From: Bradyrhizobium diazoefficiens
GTDB lineage: Bacteria; Pseudomonadota; Alphaproteobacteria; Rhizobiales; Xanthobacteraceae
DNA: 64,000 nucleotides
Direction of reading: 5' to 3'
Assembly (NCBI RefSeq): GCF_018131015.1
Contig: NZ_JAFCJJ010000005.1
Coordinates: forward strand, 310,001-374,000
Under the pieces are notes generated by a model that was given only the letters and a program-made list of their open reading frames with translations, was not told the origin of the DNA and ran no database searches. The first letter of the stretch is position 1, and each line of letters starts with the position of its first letter. Below, piece by piece: positions 8,371 to 17,355 of the stretch. Both the position numbers and the translations under genes were made by a program.

Positions 8371-9213
8371 TCAGAACGTGGCCTCGATGGCCTTGATCAG
8401 CTCGGGCGTCACCTCCGGCATGATGCCGAACCAGGCCTTGAAGGCGAGCCGGGCCTGGTTGAGCAGCAGGCCGAGCCCGTTCACCGTGACGCAGCCGCGC
8501 GCGCGGGCCTCGGTCAGGAACGGCGTCTCGAGCGGGGTGTAGATGAGGTCGGCGGTGAGCGTCTCGGGCTTCAGCCGTGACAGGTCGATCTCCAGCGCGC
8601 TCTTGCCGACCATGCCGCGATCGGTGCAGTTGACGAGGAGGGCCACATCGGCGAGTGCGCTACCGCGATCCTCCCACGCAACGGCGCTGACGGCGGCGCC
8701 GAATTCTCCGGCGAGATCCTGCGCCTTGGCTGCGGTGCGGTTGGCGATGCGGATCTCGCGCGCACCGTTTTCCAGCAGCGCCACGATCACCGCACGCGAC
8801 GCGCCGCCGGCCCCCAGCAGCAGGACCGGCCCGGCATCGCCGCGCCAGTCGACCCTGGCGTCGCGCAGGCTCTGGACAAAGCCGTTGCCGTCATTGTTGA
8901 AGCCGGAGAGCGTGCCGTCGGCTTCGACGACGATGGTGTTGACGGCGCCGATGCGCCTGGCGGTCTCGTTGACGCGGTCGAGCAGCGGCATTGCCGCCTG
9001 CTTGTGCGGCATGGTGACGTTGCAGCCGCGGAAGCCGAGCGCGATCAGGCCGTCGAGCGCATCCTCGAGCCGCTCCGGCTTTACCGCGAGCGGCACATAG
9101 CTGCCGCGGATGCCGTGCGCCTTCAGCCAGTAATTGTGAATGACCGGCGAGCGCGAATGGGTGACCGGCATGCCGATTACACCCGCCAGCCCAAATTCAT
9201 CCGCCTGTGACAT
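8371..9213 (-). CDS. aroE: Shikimate (or quinate) dehydrogenase
   Basis: A 280-aa NADP(H)-linked dehydrogenase. The substrate-binding THSRSPVIHNYWL (residues 18-30), the catalytic Lys in NVTMPHKQ (Lys71) and Asp in GFNNDGNGF (Asp108) are present, and LLGAGGASRAV (133-142) is the dinucleotide-binding turn. The ATG at 9213 follows GGGGATGGA; longer in-frame starts lack a site. The position at the head of an operon with an amidohydrolase and a binding protein suggests a catabolic quinate/shikimate role rather than the housekeeping AroE. The sequence does not decide between them. Confidence 0.88.
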   Translation of the reverse strand: MSQADEFGLAGVIGMPVTHSRSPVIHNYWLKAHGIRGSYVPLAVKPERLEDALDGLIALGFRGCNVTMPHKQAAMPLLDRVNETARRIGAVNTIVVEADGTLSGFNNDGNGFVQSLRDARVDWRGDAGPVLLLGAGGASRAVIVALLENGAREIRIANRTAAKAQDLAGEFGAAVSAVAWEDRGSALADVALLVNCTDRGMVGKSALEIDLSRLKPETLTADLIYTPLETPFLTEARARGCVTVNGLGLLLNQARLAFKAWFGIMPEVTPELIKAIEATF

Positions 9214-9268
9214 GCTCGTTCCATCCCCAGTCCGCGCAATTCGGCGCGCGACCACGCTATTTGGTCGT

Positions 9269-9276
9269 TTGTACAA
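9269..9276. promoter_or_regulatory. TTGTACAA palindrome in the divergent aroE/methyltransferase gap
   Basis: The 174-base gap between divergent aroE and the methyltransferase gene must hold both promoters. The palindrome TTGTACAA sits 56 bases upstream of the aroE ATG and is the kind of short core recognised by GntR-type repressors. No regulator gene is adjacent. This is a weak candidate. Confidence 0.25.
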
Positions 9277-9387
9277 GACAATTAGAGGGAATGGCTATCA
9301 CGTGCAATCTGAATCTCGGGGCCGCGCTGCCGCCTGCGCCGGGCCCATGGTACCCTGTCCGAAGTCTGGATCTTCAGCGAGGTCGGC

Positions 9388-10200
9388 ATGTCCGCGACTG
9401 ACAAGGTGTTCGCCGGTTCGGTTCCAAAACTCTACGACGAATATCTGGTACCGCTGATCTTCTCGGTCTATGCCGACGACATGGCGAGGCGCGTCGCGGC
9501 GCTGTCGCCTTCGACCCTGCTCGAGATCGCGGCGGGCACCGGCGCGGTGACGCGCGCCGTGGCGGCGGCGCTGCCTGCTGATGTCCGCTATGTCGCGACC
9601 GACCTCAACGAGCCGATGCTCGCTGTGGCGATGCAGCGCCAGAGTAAGGACCCCCGCATGTCCTGGCGCCAGGCGGATGCGCTGGCGCTGCCCTTCGACG
9701 ATGCCTCATTCGACCTCGTCTGCTGCCAGTTCGGCGCGATGTTCTTCCCCGATCGGACCAAGGGCTTTGCGGAGGCGAAGCGGGTCCTGAAGCCGGATGG
9801 CACATTCCTGTTCAGTGTCTGGGACCGTATCGAGGACAATGTGTTCGCCGATGACGCGACAATCGCGCTCGGCAAGGTGTTTCCCGAGGATCCGCCCCGC
9901 TTCATGGCGCGGACGCCGCACGGCTATCACGACAAGGCCGTGATCAGGACAGACCTCGAACGCGCGGGTTTTGCCGACATATCGATCGAGACGCTGTCCG
10001 CGACCAGCCGGGCGCCGACGGCGGAGGATGTGGCGATCGCGTACTGCCAGGGAACGCCGCTGCGCGGCGAGATCGAGGCCAGGGATGCGAGCAGGCTTCA
10101 GGCTGCGACCGAAGCCGTGGCCGAGGCGATCCGGAAACGCCACGGCGCCGGGCCGGTCGAAGCCAGGATCCAGGCGCTGGTGATCACGGCGCGCCGGTAG
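9388..10200 (+). CDS. Class I SAM-dependent methyltransferase
   Basis: A 270-aa protein of the Methyltransf_11/UbiE-like fold. Motif I is LLEIAAGTGAVTRAVAAALP, the acidic end of strand 2 is YVATDLNEPML, and motif IV/post-I is LPFDDASFDLVCCQFGAMFF with the usual FAEAKRVLKPDGTFLFSVWD after it. All SAM-binding elements are intact. The substrate is not evident and the neighbours do not help. The length and domain order are normal. It is transcribed away from aroE and converges on the L,D-transpeptidase gene. Confidence 0.85.
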   Translation: MSATDKVFAGSVPKLYDEYLVPLIFSVYADDMARRVAALSPSTLLEIAAGTGAVTRAVAAALPADVRYVATDLNEPMLAVAMQRQSKDPRMSWRQADALALPFDDASFDLVCCQFGAMFFPDRTKGFAEAKRVLKPDGTFLFSVWDRIEDNVFADDATIALGKVFPEDPPRFMARTPHGYHDKAVIRTDLERAGFADISIETLSATSRAPTAEDVAIAYCQGTPLRGEIEARDASRLQAATEAVAEAIRKRHGAGPVEARIQALVITARR

Positions 10201-10219
10201 CGGCCGCGCCGCCACCGCC

Positions 10220-11794
10220 CTACTGCCAAAAGCCCCGCTGCACGGGCTGCGCCGGCTGATAATACTGATACTGGCCACGGCGGCGCGCAGGATAGACTTG
10301 CTGCGGCTCGGCATAGCGCGGCTGGAAGAAGAAGGAGGCGCCGTTGCCGCCATTGTCAAAGCCCCAACCGTCGTCGCTGGCCATGGCCATCGGCGGCGCG
10401 GTCGGCTTGCGGGTGATGAAGCCGCCTTGCGGCTCGTTGCTCAGGACCGCGACGAACTCGGTGCGGTAGTTGGTCTCGCTGCTCAGCGGCTCGTCCGAGA
10501 TGATGATCGAGGAGCGCGGCAGCGCGGTCGGCGCGATGCGGTCGAGCACCTCCTGCGGAATCGTGACGCGGTCGAGCGCGTCCTTCGCCTCGTCGCCATT
10601 GTCGATCGTGACCACGCTCCAGCGCAGGCCTGCATCGCTCCTGGCCATCGCCGTGAAGATGTGCGTGCCGAGCGGCCGGTCGGGATTGCGGATCGTCACC
10701 GGCGCCTCGATGCTGGTATCGAACACCTCGCCGCCGCCGTCCGGCGCGGGCTTGTGCGTGTTCCGTCGCACGTAGATCCTCTGCGTCGCCCGGCTGATGT
10801 AGACCGAGACCGGCTCGAGCGCGAGCCTGGCGTCGGTTGCTGCCTTGACTGCCTCGGTCTTTTTGGCCGCCGTCGCCTTGGCGGCCTCCTTGGTGGCGGC
10901 CACCGCGTCGCGCTTCGGCTGCGCGGCGGCCGTGGCGGTGTCGAGCTGGGTCGTCGCCTCGGCCGCCTTCGCCGCGGCCTTCTGCTGCGCCTCCTCCGCC
11001 TTGGCGCGGGCCTGATCGGTCTTTGCGGATGCGAGCGACTTGTCGGCGAAAGCGAGCTGGGCGTCGGCGCGGGTCTTCTGCTGCTCCAGCTTGCGCAGCG
11101 CGGCCGGCAGCGATTGCGCCTCGCGTGCCGCTGCGGCGGCGGCCTTCTTGGCATCGTCGGCGGCCCGGGTCGCTTCCTCGGCCTCGGCGGAAAGCTTGTC
11201 GGCGCGCGCCGGTGCGGCCGCGATCGCCTGCTTGCTCGGCACGAACAGCGAGGGATGGGAGAAGTCGAGCGGGGCCGCATCGTTCGGCGAGATGATCACC
11301 CGCATGCCGATATTGGTCTTGTCGAACAGGTTCTCGGCAAAGCCGAACGGCATCCGCACGCAGCCGTGCGAGGCCGCATAGCCCGGCAGCGGCCCGCCAT
11401 GCAGCGCAATGCCGTTCCAGGTGATGCGCTGCATGTTCGGCATCCAGGCATCGTCATACATGGTCGAGCGGTGGTCCTTGTCCTTCTCGATCACGGCGAA
11501 GACGCCGGCCGGCGTCTCGCGGCCCGTGGTGCCGGTCGAGACCGGCGCGCGCAGGATCCAGCCATCGGCGTCGTAGAAGGTGACCTGCTGGCTCTTGATC
11601 GAGACGATCGCCATGATTGGCTCGCCGGCCTCGCGGGGCGCCACCGCCTCAACCGGCTGGCGCGCCTGCTTGGCCGCCTCGGCGCTTGCGGGAAGCAGCG
11701 CCAGGGCCGCCACCGCCGCGATCCCTGCAAGTCCGGGAGGCCGCCAACGCCGCATCGCCATGGTGGACTGCGCCGTCGTCATTCGGTCTTTCAT
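10220..11794 (-). CDS. L,D-transpeptidase (YkuD) with long Ala-rich coiled coil
   Basis: A 524-aa exported protein. An N-terminal hydrophobic segment (LAGIAAVAALALLPASAEA) acts as signal peptide or anchor. The YkuD catalytic motif HGGPLPGYAASHGCVRM is intact, with His132 and Cys145 in this numbering. An Ala/Lys/Gln-rich coiled coil of about 130 residues follows, then a second segment (VSVYISRATQRIYVRR, DRPLGTHIFTAM) that resembles a YkuD start without its Cys motif. YkuD enzymes make 3-3 peptidoglycan crosslinks or attach proteins to the wall. The ATG at 11794 follows GGGGAA. The 284-base gap upstream shows nothing else recognisable. Confidence 0.87.
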   Translation of the reverse strand: MKDRMTTAQSTMAMRRWRPPGLAGIAAVAALALLPASAEAAKQARQPVEAVAPREAGEPIMAIVSIKSQQVTFYDADGWILRAPVSTGTTGRETPAGVFAVIEKDKDHRSTMYDDAWMPNMQRITWNGIALHGGPLPGYAASHGCVRMPFGFAENLFDKTNIGMRVIISPNDAAPLDFSHPSLFVPSKQAIAAAPARADKLSAEAEEATRAADDAKKAAAAAAREAQSLPAALRKLEQQKTRADAQLAFADKSLASAKTDQARAKAEEAQQKAAAKAAEATTQLDTATAAAQPKRDAVAATKEAAKATAAKKTEAVKAATDARLALEPVSVYISRATQRIYVRRNTHKPAPDGGGEVFDTSIEAPVTIRNPDRPLGTHIFTAMARSDAGLRWSVVTIDNGDEAKDALDRVTIPQEVLDRIAPTALPRSSIIISDEPLSSETNYRTEFVAVLSNEPQGGFITRKPTAPPMAMASDDGWGFDNGGNGASFFFQPRYAEPQQVYPARRRGQYQYYQPAQPVQRGFWQ

Positions 11795-12078
11795 GCCATT
11801 CCCCGGTCCGCTTACCAGTCCGCGCGTTTGTGTCGATCGCATGTCAGATTGCGATCTTTGGATTAAGAAATCACAGCCACCTTACGTTCCGCGTCCGGCA
11901 ATATTCGGCGGGTTCCGGCGGGCCATCCCTCATATACGAGGGCCTGCGCGGGCGGAAGGGTGGCGGGCGGTCGGGCTGGCCGGAAGCAGCCGAGCACCGC
12001 TGCGGCAGAATGTCCGCTAAGGGGCGGATCAGGCCCGGCGCGGGCGCCAGGATGTGACCGCGATCACAGAGAGTTCAA

Positions 12079-12774
12079 TCAAACCTCGAGCCATTCCTGG
12101 CGCACGGCGGCGTTCGCCTTGAGCTCGTCCGGCGTGCCTTCGAACACGACGCGGCCGTGTCCCATGATGTAGACGCGCCTGGAGATGCGCATCGCGATCG
12201 ACAGCTTCTGCTCGACGAGGAGAATCGCGACCCCCGCCTCCGCGATCTTCGCGATGAGATCGCCGACCTGCTGCACGATCAGCGGCGCCAGCCCTTCGGT
12301 CGGCTCGTCGATCATGATGAGATCGGGATCGCCCATCAGGGTGCGGCACGTCGTGAGCATCTGCTTCTCGCCGCCGGAGAGCACGCCGGCGGGCGTATCG
12401 GCGCGTGCGGCGAGATTGGGGAACATGTCGAGCATGTCCTGCAGCCGCCATTTGCCGGGACGGCGCGTGTCCTTGATGCCGAGCACGAGGTTCTGCCGAA
12501 CCGTCAGGCTCGGGAAGATGTCGCGATGCTCGGGCACATAGCCGAGGCCGAGCCGCGCGATCTTGTAGCTGGGCAGGCCGGCGATGTCCTTGCCCTTGAA
12601 GCGGATCGTGCCCTGCGGGGCGACCTCGCCCATGATCGCCTTGACCGTGGTGGAGCGGCCGACGCCGTTGCGGCCGAGCAGGCTCACCACCTCGCCGGCG
12701 GCGACGTCGAGGTCGACGCCCTGGAGAATGTGGCTCTTGCCGTAATAGGCGTGGAGATCCCTGACCTCGAGCAT
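12079..12774 (-). CDS. livF: Branched-chain amino acid ABC transporter ATPase LivF
   Basis: A 231-aa ATP-binding subunit. The signature VLSGGEKQMLTTCRTLMGDP and Walker B LIMIDEPTEGLAP are intact, and the short C-terminus ends EWLEV. The Walker A loop reads GRNGVGRST: the normally invariant Lys is Arg (codon CGC near 12657). It is the last gene of livHMGF and its ATG overlaps the livG stop as TGATG. In the family LivF pairs with LivG to power import of branched-chain or other amino acids. Whether this subunit hydrolyses ATP is open. Confidence 0.9.
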   Translation of the reverse strand: MLEVRDLHAYYGKSHILQGVDLDVAAGEVVSLLGRNGVGRSTTVKAIMGEVAPQGTIRFKGKDIAGLPSYKIARLGLGYVPEHRDIFPSLTVRQNLVLGIKDTRRPGKWRLQDMLDMFPNLAARADTPAGVLSGGEKQMLTTCRTLMGDPDLIMIDEPTEGLAPLIVQQVGDLIAKIAEAGVAILLVEQKLSIAMRISRRVYIMGHGRVVFEGTPDELKANAAVRQEWLEV

Positions 12775-13526
12775 CAGTGCGCTTCCTCGCCGAGATAGGC
12801 TTCCTTGACCTTGGGATCGCGCCGGATTTCCTCCGGCGTGCCCGAGGCGATGATGTGGCCGTAAACCAGCACCGAGATGCGGTCGGCGAGGCCGAACACG
12901 ACGCTCATGTCGTGCTCGACGATCACGAGCGTCTTGCCCTCGGTCAGCCGCCGGATCAGCGCCACGGCGCGGTCGGTCTCGGCGTGGCTCATGCCGGCGG
13001 TCGGCTCGTCGAGCATGACGACGGTGGCGCCGCTCGCGATGGTGATGCCGATCTCGAGCTCGCGCTGCTCGGCATAGGTCAGAAGGCCGGCAGGCACGTC
13101 GCGCCGGTGCATCAGATGGATGTCGTCGAGGATTTTGGCCGTCCGCTCGCGAACCTCGGGCAGGCTGTCGACGTTCTTCCAGAACGCGTAGCGGTGCCCC
13201 GTCGCCCACAGCACGGCGCAGCGGACGTTCTCCCAGACCGACATGCGGGCGAACACGTTGGTGACCTGGAACGAGCGCGACAGGCCGCGCCGGTTGATCT
13301 CGAACGGCCGCAAGCCCGAGATCACGTCGCCGTTCAGCCGCACCTCGCCCGCGGTCGGCTCGATGTGGCCGCTGATCAGGTTGAATGTCGTGGACTTGCC
13401 GGCGCCGTTCGGGCCGATGATGGCGTGACGCTCGCCCTTGGCGACGCTGAGATTGAGGTCGCGGATGATACCGACATTGCCGAAGCGCTTGTCGACGGCG
13501 CGGACTTCGATGGCTGCTGCGGTCAT
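12774..13526 (-). CDS. livG: Branched-chain amino acid ABC transporter ATPase LivG
   Basis: A 250-aa ATPase with canonical Walker A IIGPNGAGKST, the LivG-type signature LLTYAEQRELEIGITIASGA, Walker B VVMLDEPTAGMS and the switch His in VIVEHDMSVV. The C-terminal stretch ASGTPEEIRRDPKVKEAYLGE is typical of LivG. It starts inside the last codons of livM (ATGA) and ends in livF (TGATG), so all three are translationally coupled. LivG carries the intact nucleotide-binding site of the LivFG pair here. Confidence 0.94.
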   Translation of the reverse strand: MTAAAIEVRAVDKRFGNVGIIRDLNLSVAKGERHAIIGPNGAGKSTTFNLISGHIEPTAGEVRLNGDVISGLRPFEINRRGLSRSFQVTNVFARMSVWENVRCAVLWATGHRYAFWKNVDSLPEVRERTAKILDDIHLMHRRDVPAGLLTYAEQRELEIGITIASGATVVMLDEPTAGMSHAETDRAVALIRRLTEGKTLVIVEHDMSVVFGLADRISVLVYGHIIASGTPEEIRRDPKVKEAYLGEEAH

Positions 13527-14815
13527 GCGAGATATCCCCGGTCACGGGCGACCGTCGCAGCCCGGTCCCATGCATCGGCGACCCGCAGCCAGCTCAACCG
13601 CGCGACGAAGCCGCCGACGACGAGAAGGACCGCCGCAGTGATCCATGTCACCGGTGATTGCGGCTTGAAGCCGATGCCGAACAGGTTGATGGGCTCGCCA
13701 CCCGAAAAGCGCGCCACGATCTCGATCGAGAGGATGACGCCGCAAGCGAGCGCCAGGGTCGGCACGATCGCGACGAGATAGGCCGGGATCACCGTCCCCA
13801 GCGTTCCGGCGCGAACCAGCGGCCGGTGCATCATCACGAGACCCGCGATGCCGCCCGGCGAGAACATCACGATGCCGATGAAGATGATGCCGAAATAGAG
13901 CTGCCAGACGCTGGTCACGCTGGTCAGCCCGAGCTGCAGATAGGTCACCAGGATCGCGCCGAGGATCGGCCCGAAGAAATAGGCGGTGCCGCCGATGAAG
14001 GTCGAGAACAGCACGAGGCCGGACTGGATCGCGCCGAGATAGGCCGAGTTGGCGATCTCGAAATTGATCGCGGCGAGGCCGCCTGCGACACCGGCAAAGA
14101 ATCCGGCAAAGCAGAACGCGATATAGCGGACGACGTGGGGATCGTAGCCGATGAACTGCACGCGCTCGGGATTGTCGCGCACCGCGTTGCTGATCCGCCC
14201 CAGCGGCGTGCGCGTCAGCGCGTACATCGCAATCGCCGACAGCACCAGCCAGAAGGCGATGAGATAATAGACCTGGATTTGCGGCCCGAACGACCAGCCG
14301 AACATCTTTGGCAGCGCGGTGCGGTCCGTGGTGATGCCGGCTTCGCCCCCGAACACCGAGCGCAGGATCAGCGAGGAGGACGCCACCAGCTCGCCGATCC
14401 CGAGCGAGATCATCGCGAACACGGTGCCCGCGCGCTTGGTCATGACCCAGCCGATGATAACAGCGAAGACGAGGCCGCCGAGCCCGCCGAACAACGGGAT
14501 GAACGGCAGCGGGATCGGCCAGCCATGCGAGACCACCGCGTTCATCATGTGGCACGCGGCGAAGCCGCCGAGCCCGTAATGCACGGCATGGCCGAACGAC
14601 AGCAGGCCGGTCTGGCCGAGCAGGATGTTGTAGGACAGCGCGAACACGATCGCGATGCCGATCAGGCTGAACGAGGTGACCGAGCCGCCCGACGAGAACA
14701 CCAGCGGCAGCACGACCAGCGCGAGAATGCCGGCCAGCCAGACGCCGTAGAAGCGCAGATTGTCGCCTGCCGGATCTGTTGCCAATTTGGGCGTCGAAGT
14801 CGTCGTCGTGGTCAT
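13523..14815 (-). CDS. livM: Branched-chain amino acid ABC transporter permease LivM
   Basis: A 430-aa polytopic membrane protein. The start MTTTTTSTPK at 14815 overlaps the livH stop (ATGA). Family sequences include ALSYNILLGQTGLLSFGHAV in the first membrane region and RTPLGRISNAVRDNPERVQF, the cytoplasmic loop that docks on LivF/LivG. About ten hydrophobic segments are visible, and the C-terminal part after PGGIAGLVMMHRP carries extra helices beyond the usual length. It forms the channel with LivH. Confidence 0.93.
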   Translation of the reverse strand: MTTTTTSTPKLATDPAGDNLRFYGVWLAGILALVVLPLVFSSGGSVTSFSLIGIAIVFALSYNILLGQTGLLSFGHAVHYGLGGFAACHMMNAVVSHGWPIPLPFIPLFGGLGGLVFAVIIGWVMTKRAGTVFAMISLGIGELVASSSLILRSVFGGEAGITTDRTALPKMFGWSFGPQIQVYYLIAFWLVLSAIAMYALTRTPLGRISNAVRDNPERVQFIGYDPHVVRYIAFCFAGFFAGVAGGLAAINFEIANSAYLGAIQSGLVLFSTFIGGTAYFFGPILGAILVTYLQLGLTSVTSVWQLYFGIIFIGIVMFSPGGIAGLVMMHRPLVRAGTLGTVIPAYLVAIVPTLALACGVILSIEIVARFSGGEPINLFGIGFKPQSPVTWITAAVLLVVGGFVARLSWLRVADAWDRAATVARDRGYLA

Positions 14816-15759
14816 GATTCGCGCGTCCCCATCAGGCCCATGGGGCGAACGATCAGGATGATCACCAGCAGAAGATACGGCACGATCGGCGCCACCTGGG
14901 CGATCGTGACGTTCCAGATATCGGAGAGGACCGACGGCCCTGTGGACGGATCGAGCGGGCCGAAGGCGCTCGCCAGCGAGCCGTTCAGCGCGACCGCAAA
15001 GGTCTGCACCAGGGCAATGACCAGCGAGGCGACGAAGGCGCCGGGCAAGGAGCCGAGCCCGCCGAATACGATGACCACGAACAGGATCGGCCCGAGCGAT
15101 GCGGCCATGTCGGACTGCGTCACCAGGGCCGGACCGGCGATGACGCCGGCAAGGCCGGCCAGCGCGCTGCCGACGCCGAACACCACCATGAACACGCGCC
15201 CGACATTGTGGCCGAGATGTCCGACCATGTGGGGATGGGTCAGTGCCGCCTGCACGATCAGGCCGACGCGAGTGCGCTTGAGCACGAGCAGCAGCGCCAC
15301 GAAGATCACGACCGACACGACCAGCATGAAGATCTTGTAGGCGGGATAGTTGGTCGAGAACACGGTGAAGGCCGGGAAGTCGAGCAGCGCCGGCACGCGA
15401 TAGTCGAGCGGGCTCTTGCCCCAGATCATCGACACGATCTCTTCGATCGCGAAGGCGAGGCCGAACGTCAGCAGCAGCTCCGCGACATGGCCGTGCTTGT
15501 GGGTGTTGCGCAGGCCGTAGCGCTCCACCGCCATGCCGATGGCGCCGACCAGGAGCGGCGCCAGCACCAGCGCCGGCCAGAAGCCGATCCACTTGGTGAG
15601 CTGGAAGCCGAAGAAGGCGCCGAGCATGTAGAAGCTGGCATGGGCGAAGTTGAGCACGCCCATCATGCTGAAGATGACGGTGAGCCCGCTCGACAGCAGG
15701 AACAGCAGCATGCCGAACAGCACGCCGTTCAGGGTCGAAATGACAATGAGTTCAAGCAC
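14812..15759 (-). CDS. livH: Branched-chain amino acid ABC transporter permease LivH
   Basis: A 315-aa permease. It most likely starts at the GTG at 15759, which follows GGAGAGAG; a longer frame from 15810 adds an Arg-rich stretch unlike the family. Characteristic sequences are LNGVLFGMLLFLLSSGLTVI, FSMMGVLNFAHASFYMLGAF near the N-terminus, and FGGLGSLPGAFVASLVIAL in the docking region. About eight transmembrane helices are visible. The binding-protein gene ends 120 bases upstream on the same strand, so one transcript is likely. Confidence 0.9.
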   Translation of the reverse strand: MLELIVISTLNGVLFGMLLFLLSSGLTVIFSMMGVLNFAHASFYMLGAFFGFQLTKWIGFWPALVLAPLLVGAIGMAVERYGLRNTHKHGHVAELLLTFGLAFAIEEIVSMIWGKSPLDYRVPALLDFPAFTVFSTNYPAYKIFMLVVSVVIFVALLLVLKRTRVGLIVQAALTHPHMVGHLGHNVGRVFMVVFGVGSALAGLAGVIAGPALVTQSDMAASLGPILFVVIVFGGLGSLPGAFVASLVIALVQTFAVALNGSLASAFGPLDPSTGPSVLSDIWNVTIAQVAPIVPYLLLVIILIVRPMGLMGTRES

Positions 15760-15879
15760 AGCGCACTCTCTCTCTCCGGGGCCCCTTAGGCCCCGGCGAA
15801 CATCGTCCAATCAAACGCATTCCCGCCGCCGCCTCCCCGCGGGCCAATGGCGGCCGCGGGAGGGCGAGGCGCATTGCAA

Positions 15880-17112
15880 TTACGGCCGCGCCATCTTGCA
15901 AGTCGTGGGGACGATGGTCTGCGGCGTATCGACCTTCGACACCAGATGCCAGCCCCAGCCGGTGTTTTCCTCGTCGTACGGCTCGCTCTCGGTGAGCTTG
16001 CCGAAGGAGGAGATATAGATCGGCTGGAAGAACTGATGGTCGTCCTTGCGCATGGTGCCCTCGCCGCCGTCCAGCACCTCGAACTTGAGGCCCTCGAGCG
16101 CCGCGGCGACCTTCACCGGATCGATCGAGTTGGCCTTCTCGGCCGCTGCCTTGAACATGCGCATCTCGTTGACCGCGCGTGGGTACCACAGCGACAGACC
16201 GACCTTGGCGCGGAACGCCTTCTCGTAGTCCATCGCGGCCTTGTTGCCGGAGTTGGCGAAGCCCTCGGTGATCTGGAACACTTGGTGATCGAGACCGGTC
16301 TGCTTGATCGCGGTCGGGCCGCCGGCGCCGCCGGCATAATAAGTGTACCAGTTGACCTTCAGGCCGGCGTCGGCCGCCGCCTTGAGCAGCAGCGCGATGT
16401 CCTGGCCCCAATTGCCGGTGATGACGCTGTCGGCTCCGGACGCCTTGATCTTGGCGATATAGGGCGAGAAGTCGGTGACCTTCAGCAGCGGATGCAGTTC
16501 GTCGCCGACGATCTGGATATCGGGGCGCTTGGCGCCCAGCATCTTGCGCGCGTCGGATCGCACCGACTGGCCGAACGAGTAATCCTGGTTGATCAGGTAC
16601 ACCTTTTTGACCGCAGGGGTGTCCTTCACGTAATTGGTGAGCGCCTCCATCTTGATGTCGGAGCTCGCATCCCAGCGGAAATGCCAGAAGCTGCACTTGT
16701 CGTTGGTCAGGCTCGGATCGACGGCGGCGTAGTTGAAGTACAGCACTTCCTTGCCGGGATTGCGGGTGTTGTTCTTGGTGACGAAGTCCGACAGCGCCGC
16801 GGCCACGGACGAGCCGTTGCCCTGCGTAATATAATGCACGCCGGCGTCGATCGCCTTCTGGGCCTGCACCAGGCTTTCCTGCGGATTGGTCTTGTTGTCG
16901 AGCGGAACGATCTCGACCTTCTTGCCGAGGATGCCGCCCTTGGCGTTGAGCTCTTCAGCGAGATACTGGAACGTCTTCAGACCACCCTCGCCGACGCTGG
17001 CGCCGCCGCCGGAGAGCGGATCGATGTAGCCGATCTTGAGAGTGTCCTGGGCCGACGCTGCATGACCGAGCATCGGGGCGATCACGGCAATGGCCAAAGT
17101 CAGCTTGCGCAT
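15880..17112 (-). CDS. Amino-acid binding protein of the adjacent Liv transporter
   Basis: A 410-aa type I periplasmic binding protein with signal peptide MRKLTLAIAVIAPMLGHAAS (cleavage after AQ). Typical elements are LKIGYIDPLSGGGASVGEGG, AEELNAKGGILGKKVEIVPL and YITQGNGSSVAAALSDFVTK. The gene lies directly upstream of livH on the same strand and is its obvious partner. The ligand is an amino acid or small amide by family; the sequence does not fix it. The 243 bases upstream hold the operon promoter; I see a 12-bp palindrome CTACAATTGTAG at 17327-17338 but no clear promoter boxes. Confidence 0.9.
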   Translation of the reverse strand: MRKLTLAIAVIAPMLGHAASAQDTLKIGYIDPLSGGGASVGEGGLKTFQYLAEELNAKGGILGKKVEIVPLDNKTNPQESLVQAQKAIDAGVHYITQGNGSSVAAALSDFVTKNNTRNPGKEVLYFNYAAVDPSLTNDKCSFWHFRWDASSDIKMEALTNYVKDTPAVKKVYLINQDYSFGQSVRSDARKMLGAKRPDIQIVGDELHPLLKVTDFSPYIAKIKASGADSVITGNWGQDIALLLKAAADAGLKVNWYTYYAGGAGGPTAIKQTGLDHQVFQITEGFANSGNKAAMDYEKAFRAKVGLSLWYPRAVNEMRMFKAAAEKANSIDPVKVAAALEGLKFEVLDGGEGTMRKDDHQFFQPIYISSFGKLTESEPYDEENTGWGWHLVSKVDTPQTIVPTTCKMARP

Positions 17113-17355
17113 GGTGTCGTTTCCTCACTGGCTATCGACTTTTGTCGAAGAACTTCGCGCGCGCGTGTTGCAGCGCGGTTTTCAGGGCCCTAATGAGCAG
17201 AACGAAGTTTGATTTACAAGCTCCCGAAGACATGGCTCGGGCCGCCGCTATGAAATGTCATGGCGGCTGACTATCCGTCGCACCGCGGCGAGCGATGGAA
17301 CACAAGCGGAACTATAATAGGCGGGACTACAATTGTAGGGGCGGCGAACCTTACC

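Noticed and set aside
13658..15340. 560-codon plus-strand frame opposite livM and livH
   Set aside because: Antisense shadow of membrane-protein genes; extremely Asp/Arg/His-rich with no recognisable family.
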